The translations under genes and the position numbers were made by a program. From positions 62,001 to 126,000 of the forward strand of contig BLJB01000199.1 of the NCBI GenBank assembly GCA_013423325.1: 64,000 nt of DNA. The letters are read 5' to 3'. This document shows positions 54,670-64,000 of the stretch, piece after piece (the first letter of the stretch is position 1; each line of letters begins with the position of its first letter). Source of the stretch: Usnea hakonensis. Lineage: Eukaryota > Ascomycota > Lecanoromycetes > Lecanorales > Parmeliaceae. The notes under the pieces are model-generated. The model saw only the letters and a list, made by a program, of their open reading frames with translations. It was not told the DNA's origin and did no database searches.

Positions 54670-57600
54670 ATGGCTATTTTCAGTCCAACCTTCCTCCTTG
54701 GTCTCATTTTAATCTTGTACCTGGCTTCATTCGTCCTTTTCGCCATCTTACGCATAGCGACTGGGGTCTCTATCCAAAGAATTGGCTACTTCTCCTTGAG
54801 GCGCATCGCGTATACACCCAGAGAGGGCATACGGATAGAATTGCGGGGCTTGGGCTTGCACCTCCATCGCCCCACCTTTGCGCAGCCAACGTGGATAAGT
54901 CTGCGCTTGACGGAGCTGAGGGTCGCGGTCGATGTGAAGCATCTCGGAGCTGGTGCGAAGACAGATGGCTCGCAGCATTCGGAGAACAATGTGCCCTCGT
55001 CAGAATCTTCCGGGTCAAATAAATCCTCCTCCTCCTCCTCTCCGTCACCGAAACCCATCCTTCGAACCGTCACCCTGGGATCTTCGCGAAGTCGAGCATG
55101 GAAGAGATTGACGCGATTGAAGGAGCGAATCAAGACTTTGCACGAAAAGATACATTGGCTCAGCATGGTGGATCTTACGGCCCAGAATTCAAGTCTAGTA
55201 TTTGTAGGGATTGGCTGCTTCGAAGTCGGGACGTTTAGCATGGTCGTCGATACCAGGCGCAAGACAGTGGACAGAGGTCGCCTCTTTCGGCACAAGAAGG
55301 TGCCTGCTGGTGACCAACGTCCTGCAGAGTGGATGTTCACGGTCAAAGGAATTTTATTCACTCCCGAAGGAAAAGACTCGCTGGAAGTTGTTGACATTTG
55401 CACTCTCAACATCCACGGTCTGCTTTATAAAGATCGAGCAGGTCTGCGCGATACGTCAATATCCTTGAAGTTGGGCCGGGTTCATATACCATACGACGAC
55501 ATTTTGAGATGCAAGACCCAAGTAGAGCAAGGTCACAAAATGGCTCAACTTCAACAGATAGAGACGAAAGACGGCGACATCACCCTCACCGACATGATAG
55601 AAGAGCTGGATAGGCCTGGGAGCCGGGAAGCGGATATTGTACAAACGGTCTCCGACTCGAAAGAATTCGTCAGCTCCATCTTGAGAGGAATTCAAGAGAT
55701 CCAGATGGCAGTCAGCTTTGTGGGTATGACGAAAGAATTTCGTTCAATGCAGCCAAATGGACTACCTCTTTATGTCAATGTTGCAATGAACGAATTTGGT
55801 ATCGACATGCATCGCCTTGACCCTAAGAGCCCTGAGCATCGAATGTATTTTTCTCCAAAGGATATCGCACATCAAGCTTTGCTCGCGGCAATATCAATTG
55901 CAGTGAGTCTCGATGATGGCAATGAGAAACCCGAGAGAATCCTGTACGTTCCGATGGCTACCACGACCGTCAAAACGACTCTGCCGTCGAAGACGGTAGC
56001 TTTTTCCGAGGATAAAAACGCTGCCGAGCGCAATGCAAACATTCTCTTCGCAAACCTTGTGGTAACTTCTCCTGCGGTTGATGTCGATCCGAAGCACGTG
56101 CCCTTGGTCCTTCTGCTCACACACAGCCTGAGGGAGAAATCCTCCGCATCGCCAGCTAGTCACGGCCGATCACAGCATCTCCTATCACGACTCTTGCCGA
56201 AAGCCAACATCAAATTCTCTGTTCACGAACCTGTGATGAGAGTGGCGCTACCACCTGCTGATCTCAGGCTTAGAGGGTCTGAGGAATACGACCTGCTCAT
56301 CTTATCTGTCTCCTCAATATCGCTGGATGTCGAGTCATCGCATTTCACGGCGGGCGAGTTGCACTACGCGCTTACCTCAAATCTGCGTATTACCTCCAAC
56401 CAACTGTACTATCATACAGCGTCTGGCGAACGCCATGAATTACTGGATATCAACGCTCTTGAGCTCAAAATCCAAGTCAACGCTTCGCCAGAAATATCTG
56501 TTGTTGCGATTGGCAATGTGCAGACTTTTTCCGTCCACATGGTGCGATCTGAAATCAGTACTGGCGTACGCCAAATAGTTCAACAGCTAAGTAAAGAAGA
56601 CGACGATATGCAAGCAAAATTGACCAATAATCCTCCAAAAGACCCTGACTTTTTAAGGTCCCTACCCTTTTGGCTTGTCCAATTCTCTCTTCAGGGCTCC
56701 AAATTTGGCGTCGAGGTGGCTGGTGTGGATTCTGAGGTCTCGGAGAACACGCGTGGTGTTGCGCTTCAGCTCGAGTCTTGGACCGCCGAATACAAGATCC
56801 AGAGGTCTTCGCCTGACGAAAGACCACCATCTCGGCGTCACGTAACCGGTAGATCCACAACCATGGACGATCCTATAGTCAAAATATTGCCTCCGCAAAC
56901 TACAAGTGGGACATCGTCAAGTAGCACTGACGGTAGACGATTGGCAGTACATGTACGAGGTTTCGAAGGGTTTGTAGTTGAGGACATTGAAGTTATTGAG
57001 ACAGAGTCTTTCATTTCTCTCCCTCGATTCGAAGTTGCATTCACCACATCAAGCGATGCTCAAGGACCCATCTTTCACATCAATTCCCATACCAAGGCAT
57101 TATACCTACAATACTCCTTGTATCGCTATTATGCAATTGGTGTGGCGAATAGCGTTCTTCGAAAAGCGTTCGTGAGCGACAAGAAGGCCAGTCGCACATC
57201 GCGTGATCTTTACTCCGCACATACGACACCTGGAAGCTCGATGATTATACATAACCCCAATCGGGAGGTCACGAGAGAACTTGTCACTGTTGATATTAAG
57301 GCTGGATTGCTTCAGGTCAAAGCAAGCATGCCATCAGACCCTCGAATGATGCTTCAAATATATCGCATGGAAGCTGGGCGACATAGATGGACAACGCCTT
57401 TTATGAAGGCAGAGATGTTTCGTATCTATGTCGAAGCCCCTCAGATTACCTTGGCGTGGGCAAGAATTGCCAGCGTCAAAGCTTTGCGAGTGGATCTTCG
57501 AGACCCCCGCAGAAAAAGGGGAGGAGCAGTCATCCAAGACAGATCCGTCGAAATAAGTATGGACTTCATAAGGCTTGCGGTTCCACATCAACTTGTACCG

Positions 57601-60600
57601 CACAAGATCTTTGACAATTTCGCAAACGCTTTGAAAGCTACTGAACAGTTGCATCACCGCTTCAAGACAGGAACTGATGAGTACATTCTCAAGAAAAGAC
57701 CTGAACAACCCAAGCAGGTGCCGAGAATTTCCATTCGGAGCAAAGCAATGCTATTCGATGTAGAAGATGGAGCGTTTGACTGGAAGCTTGGGACCATTTA
57801 TCGCATTGGACTAATAGAGCAAAGGCAGCGCCTTGCCCGGGAAGATGCTTTTCTTGCCAAGGTCAACAATCTGGAGAATTCTCATCACAATCGAGCCTCT
57901 TCACGATACCGTCCACAGAGTCATTCACGGCAAGAACGTGGCAGAGGGAAACAGTCGCAGCCGCAAGGAGCTCGAGGACGAAGCCGAAGCGTGAGTTCAC
58001 GTTCGCAACATCGTTCCGCCTCTCCTCCATCTACTCCTTCACGCCGGATGCGATATGATCGCGATGGAAAATGCACCCTTACAAAGGACGCCAAAATTTC
58101 AGTCAAGGATGCCGAGTACAGACTTCAGAGACACAATGCTGAAAGTTGGAAAAAGCGTATCGATGTCGCGTATCGTATCCAGAACGCTGGAATGAGGAGG
58201 ATCCGTGGTATATTCTGGGGTAATGATGAAATCCCTGAAAGCGACAATGCTGAAACCATACTTGCAATGCCAGAACGGCCTGGTCTAATGTCCGCATTGG
58301 TCAGTGATCTGCATATCGTAGTGGACAAACCCTCATTTCCAATCAAAGAGTATCCGCAGTTCCTTCACGGAGTTGGCAAAGGGATGCCCTACGACATGGA
58401 GTACTCCTTACTGATTCCGCTTAACGTTCAGATTGACATGGGTGAAGCTCGTGTCACTCTTCGAGACTATCCTCTACCATTGCTTCATGTACCAGCTATA
58501 AGGCCAGGACAATCACCACGCTTGCCAAGCTGGTCGTTGAAAACTGATTTTGTTGTGGCCGAGGAATACCGAGGTGCTGTGTCGACAAAGCAAGTCAAAG
58601 TTGAGGTTATTCCTCCAGGAAAATCTACAAGATCGGAATCCGCTCGCAGTTTTGCAATCGATGTTCACAGGACAGTTTCTCCTATCAAAACTTACTCTGA
58701 TGTCGCGATTGCAATCAACACGAGTGCTCCCACGAGCATTACCTGGGGGGCATCATATCAGCCGGCTATACAGGACATGATGATGGTCGTAGAGGGTTTC
58801 AGCAAGCCACAGGTAGATCCTTCAGATCGGACGGGGTTTTGGGACAAGATCCGTCTCAGCGTGCATTCTCGGGTCAATGTTGCCTGGAAGGGTGATGGTG
58901 ATGTTCGCCTACAGCTCAAAGGTACTAGGGATCCATACCGTGTCACAGGTAACGGCGCAGGCTTTATCATGTGCTGGCGCAACAATGTACGCTGGTCCAT
59001 TCACAAGGACGACGATCCGAAGAAATTCATGACTGTCGACAGCGATGATTATGTCCTCGCGATCCCAGATTATAGTCATCAGGCTCGCGAACTAAGTTCT
59101 GCGTCAAACAGAGATGAGCTAAGATCATCTGATTCGTCAAGCACAAGTAGTAAGAGGAATGCTACAATGTTCAAAAAGGTTGTCATGAAGCTCTCGGGTA
59201 ACGTGCAGTGGCTCGCGGGTCTGGTCTTTGAAAGAGACTTGGCTAAAGGTGGTCGATCCTTCGAATTTATACCGCACTACGACATTACATTGAAGACTCC
59301 TCAACATGCGAATGCTCCGCCGGGACAGGTACGCAGAAATGGGTAAGGCCATAGGCCGCGCTAACGATACTACAGGTCTACGATGCCTTTAAAGGCTTTC
59401 GAAGTAATCATATTCATCTATCTATCGCAGTGGTTGCTCCCCTTAGTCGCGACTGGACCACCAAAAACACCAAACCGTCCTCAAGCTACAATGCAGTGCA
59501 CCTGAGCCCTCGATTTTTCACGCATTTTTTTGATTGGTGGTCGATGTTCTCTGGCGTCATGGCTTTGCCTATTCGGCAAGGTAAGCTCTTCCCAGGGATC
59601 GAGAAAACGAGCAAAAAATTTGGGCGCCACCTTGCGACGATCAAGTACAACCTCCTGCTTTCACCACTCTTCATTGCTCACATCTACAAACACAAAGATG
59701 TCGAAGACTATTCTGAAGCACTTGTTTCCGCTACAGGTTTAAAGCTTAGACTCGACAGCTTCATGTTGGATCTACACCAAAGACGAGAGGAATTTGCGGC
59801 TCAGGGTAGAGGCAAAGCTAAACAGATGAAGGCAACCGGCATGAGGATCAACCAAGCTCAATTGGACTTCATCTCTGCCGATATTCGGGCTGTATCTGCG
59901 AGCATCGCTGGTACGACCACGGACGACTTGAAACGGGCCACACCGGAAGATCTAGCATCTTACCAGCAGTCAACAGCTTTAGCTGACATGTCCCGCTTTA
60001 CTATTCCAGATAATGACTTTTCTTGGATTGACATGGATGACTTTGTCGAAATCGATTGGCTCTTGCCAGCCGAAACGAATCCAGAGACTAAGATCTTGCC
60101 TTTGGCTTTTGCGCCACGATTCACTTATTTCCGACAGACTGATACTGAAACCTCCAAGTCTACGGATGGCGACACTGCAAGCCCCTTCGGCGACGAGCCC
60201 ACCCATTTTTGTGTCATGTCTCAGGATAACGACCCTCGCAAAGTGCAGTGTCAGCTGATAGAAGAACGCCTTGCACAACTCGATGAGCAACTAGAAATGC
60301 ATGAAAGAACATTAGGTGACCAAGAGCTTCGTGTCATCAGGGATTCAAACCGAGATTCGAGTCTAAAAGAGCGCTTCGAAATGCTCAGCGACCAGGGCAG
60401 GAAACTTAAAGGCAAAAAGAAGTTCCTACAACAAATGCTCGCACGGCTGAACCGTGCTATCGATGAGGGTAGGCCCTGGGTCTCAGCAGCTGATGACATT
60501 GACGGGCTAGAGCTTGCAGACAATGGGTCGGAGGATGGAATGGATGCTGAAGCCAAGGATTTAGAAGACGCGCCTCAATCGGGACACGTTAGTGACTTCA

Positions 60601-63600
60601 ATAATCGCTTTATCATACACAATGCGCAGCTCAAATGGAACAATTCTCTTCGGAATATCATTCTTCGGTATGTGCATCAAGTCAGTCAGAGGCGAGGGTT
60701 CATTTACTACATGTCACAGAAAGCGGTCAAATTTATCTTGGACATTGTGAAAGAGCAGCATAAGAACAGAAGAAGACATACACACCAAAGCGATTCCGAT
60801 TCGGCAGATTCAGAAGCTTTTGCAGCTGCATCGGCAAACGAAGAAAAGAGTGATGGGTCCGGCGTTGATGATCTGATTCAAGATCTGCTCAGCGATAGCA
60901 AGAAGACAGTCAACGCTGACGACCCAGAGCAAACAGGGGAACCGCGGATGTCAAACACGGATAATCTTCGTAAAGATATCTCGGAAGAGTACATACCGCA
61001 AAATACGTATCACGTTCGTTTGATCGCACCACAAATCCAGCTACAGAGCGAGAAAAACGCCAAAGCTGTGCTCCTTGTCACGGCCAAAAGCATGGAGCTA
61101 AAAGTGATTCAAATCATGGACAAGGTTCGAATAGCGGACGATGTCAGTGGGCTCGTGCAACGCAGATTTTCTGTCGATATGGACAGTGTACAATTTTTTG
61201 TGACGACCCAAAAGGTCCTGTCTCAATTTCTTCACATATATGCTGGCAATCGCTATGGTACCCCCAAAGGCTCTGCGTGGCCACCCTGGGTTGCTTTCGA
61301 GATCATGTTCGACTTCAAATACGACCCCTTTGGGTGGTCGCGCGTGGTGCAGAGAACTTCTGCGAGTCTTCGCTACGACAAGTACAATACCCTTCGATTG
61401 AAATACAACGACGAAGTGAGCAGCGGAAAATTGGGACAAAAAAACAAGTCAGAGAGTACGGAAAGTCGTATCGACAACTTGTGGGTTGATTTCCCACACA
61501 TTCGCGCTATCTGTGACTCCGTCGAATATTTCACTATGTACGTGATTGTGTTCGATCTATTGCTGTACAACGAGCCACTGGAAAAGGTTCGCAGCGAAAA
61601 GCTCGAGAGAATCATGTTAGCCTCGGACTTTAGTGACCTCAGCGGTGCGCCTAGTATGGTGTCTAGTCTCCAAGCTCGAGTACGCCAGTTGGAAGAGATC
61701 AAAACACAGTTCCAGATCAACGCCAAGTACCTTGACAAACATGGTTGGGAGGATCGTATGGCTATCGAGCATGATTTAGCGGGCTGCGAGGACGAGCTTT
61801 TCTTCATGATGAAGGCTATTACCACATCGCAACGCAAATACGACGATCGTTCTCAGGCCTCACAGACCACAGGGCTACTGCGTTGGTACCTTTCTGCTTC
61901 AGAAATTGTCTGGCATTTGATGAGAGGAAAGGACGTTCCCTTGATGGAGATTCAGCTAAACAAGGCGGCCTATGACAGAACAGACAACAGTGATGGTTCT
62001 AACCACAATTCGATGCAGATCGAGCGGATACATGGACTCAATCTCTTACCCGGTGCTCTATACCCCGAGATGCTAGGACCCTTCTTGGACCATGGTAGGA
62101 CGTTTGTCAATGGTCAGGATACCAAGATGCTCAAGGTCAATTGGCACAGCCTTGAACCCATTGCTGGCATACCAGTCTTGGATCAATTTGAAGTTGACCT
62201 TTTCCCGTTGAAGGTCCAGCTTGAGAGGGAAGTCGGTCAGAAACTTTTCGAATACATCTTTCCGGGATTAGATAAGAATGGTAGTGACAAGTCGCCGTTC
62301 CTCGTCAAGCATACGCTCCCTGTTGGGGATGCTGGTGAGGACTCGGATACTGAGACCTTATCCAGCGTCCCAGACACGCCAAGGTTAGAAGCCAATGGGT
62401 CTAACGATGACCACTCGTCGACAAGGGCAGCGTCTTTAGACATGAGACTCAGAGCTACTATAGCGTTTCCACAAAAAGAAAGCCATTCCAATTCCTCTAG
62501 TAACGCCAATGGAGACACCCATCACTTCAAATTGTTCCATCACTCGAATCACTCCAGTCGCTCGCAGAATACATCAAGGCCATCTCTGAATTCCAAGAAA
62601 TTGTCGCAGGAGTCTTTAATAGTATCGCGCCAGTCTAAGAATGGGTCCTCGTCAAACCTATCCACGATGAACGGCAACTCAGAAAAGCATAAGAGATTCA
62701 CTCTTCACCGCTCAACGAGCCAAGCTACTACAACCGACAAAATCAAGCCTTCTGACGACCTCTCCCAAATGCTGTCTCGAGCTTCGGAATACATGACTCT
62801 CGCTTATGTGAAGATCCCCAGCGTCGTTCTCTGCCTTAGCTACAAGGGTAAAGGCGAACGTAACATTGAAGACGTCCACGACTTCGTCTTTCGTATGCCA
62901 GTCCTTGAGTACCGGAATAAGACCTGGTCGAATCTTGACCTCGCTTTACGACTCAAGAAAGATGTCATCAGGGCACTCATCTCGCACACAGGCGCCATCA
63001 TCGGCAACAAGCTGTATCATAATCGGCCAGGCAAGAACCAACAGGGCCGTCTCCGTGACCTTGCAAACTCCTCAACTAAGCTCCCAAATAGCAACACTCA
63101 ATGGAATGCTCTTTCGAGCGAGAGCATCAGTGTCCGGGATCAAAGCCCCCGGGGCGACACTGATGATTTCTCCAGGCCATCATTGACATCTGATCCGAAC
63201 AATTCGCTGGCAAGAAATGAGTCTTTTACTCAGAGCTCAAGACATTCCACTATGAACAACAGTCTACATAGTGGACCGCCCTCGATACCAGAATCCGAAG
63301 CTGAGAGCGAGGACAATGTACGTCGCTGCCATTCTCTAACCCGACTTCTGAACCAGAAAGCTGACCGTCCTCTTAACTAGGCACTGAACAAAATGCGACA
63401 TACCCTGATCCGCCGATTTACCGCAGAGACCCACAGACTTCGACGCAGGGATACGGAGGGTGAGGACCCGGAGGAGAGGTCAGTAGTGATACCTCTTGCT
63501 GCATATACACCAGCGGCAATGGACTTCCCAAACCGACTAACGCATGGTAGCAGCACACGCAAGAAAAGCGTACAACTCCTGGGCAAGAGGATACTGGGAT

Positions 63601-63614
63601 CCCTGAACCAATGA
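54670..63614 (+). CDS. FMP27: FMP27/BLTP2 (SABRE/Hobbit) bridge-like lipid transfer protein
   Basis: Exons are 54670-59328, 59376-63317 and 63381-63614 (introns of 47 and 63 bp), giving 2,944 residues, the size expected for filamentous-fungal FMP27. An N-terminal membrane anchor (FLLGLILILYLASFVLFAIL) is followed by SLRRIAYTPREGIRIELRGL and LHRPTFAQPTWISLRLTEL, the start of the repeating beta-groove of the RBG/BLTP family. Later landmarks are FRSNHIHLSIAVVAPLSRDW at the first exon join, FDWWSMFSGVMALPIRQGKL and a coiled coil (LIEERLAQLDEQLEMHERTL). The Ser-rich C-terminus is probably regulatory. These proteins form long lipid channels at ER-plasma membrane contacts. No break in frame is seen. 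Confidence 0.95.
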
Positions 63615-64000
63615 AACCATACTCAACCTGACCCAGAATCCTTCATCCGATCGTTCTTGGAATTGGCAACCAGGGATGGGTTTTGTGTCTACGGCGCCGG
63701 CAATCTTGCCCTTTTCATTCTCATCCGATCAACAATCCCGCCAGCCTCTTCCCATCACGATACTCGTCCCGAACCCCTCCCTCCCATCTCATCTCCACCA
63801 TCATCTAAAAATTATCCCTCGCCACCACCATCGAACCCACAACCGACCTCCCTCCCTCCCACACCAACCCTTCTCATCTCCAAACAAATTCCAATTCAAG
63901 ATCTTGTAACGGCTTAGGATAGAAACGCGGATTCTTGGTAAAGGCCATAAAAGGAACAAGGGCGGCAACGCAAATGCTAAGGTAGCTCGCATTTATTTAC
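63615..64000. other. Right-edge flank, no supported gene
   Basis: This is the 3' flank of FMP27. It is C-rich at 63770-63870, and open frames there are compositional. The last 60 bp could belong to a gene beyond the window, but nothing can be assigned. Confidence 0.4.

Noticed and set aside
59329..59429. FMP27 seeming to be two genes (stop at 59346, new frame from 59430)
   Set aside because: A 47-bp intron at 59329-59375 joins the frames at a conserved segment, so this is one gene.

Overview
This window is nuclear DNA from a filamentous ascomycete (Pezizomycotina; the exact class cannot be fixed from sequence alone). The evidence is short GT-AG introns, mostly 47-127 bp and often with a CTAAC/CTGAC branch sequence, single genes on either strand with no operons, and families typical of these fungi: PTH11/SAT4-type rhodopsin-domain proteins, two-domain FEX fluoride exporters, C2H2 plus fungal_trans regulators, GPI-anchored GH16 enzymes and divergent Hsp70-like proteins. 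I rebuilt the exon structures by hand. All coordinates are genomic spans, and exon limits are given in the evidence.

Left part (1-5.4 kb): the 3' end of an APH-type phosphotransferase gene, a small unknown three-exon gene, then three neighbouring genes for secreted cysteine proteins that share one four-cysteine domain. One of the three carries two copies of the domain. Centre-left (5.7-20.5 kb): a compact block of core genes. It holds RRP5 (ribosome biogenesis), a CDT2-like WD40 CRL4 adaptor, a Tim17/22/23-family mitochondrial protein, eIF4B, a Sec2-domain Rab GEF and a heme-oxygenase-like protein. Several pairs share promoters (RRP5/CDT2, TIM/eIF4B) or face tail to tail (CDT2/TIM).

Middle (20.5-34 kb) is the accessory part: a small membrane protein with a 33-bp repeat, a divergent Hsp70-like ATPase with eight exons whose frame is cut by a TGA before its conserved C-terminus, an unknown coiled-coil protein with GQAP repeats, long C-rich gene-free DNA with a 31-C homopolymer, and a seven-helix SAT4-type protein. 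Right part (34-64 kb): a CDC25-type Ras exchange factor, a C2H2/fungal_trans transcription factor behind a gene-free 3.1 kb, an alanine-rich GPI-type protein, a GPI-anchored GH16 protein, a FEX fluoride exporter head-to-head with uracil phosphoribosyltransferase, a small single-pass membrane protein, and the very large FMP27/BLTP2 bridge-like lipid transfer gene.

Most genes are housekeeping and independent of each other. The best candidates for undescribed biology are the four-cysteine secreted-domain cluster (2.4-5.4 kb), with a probable Kex2 site between its two fused domains, and the Hsp70-like gene with its in-frame TGA or 24-nt GT-AG segment. I saw no tRNA, rRNA, CRISPR array or intact transposon.
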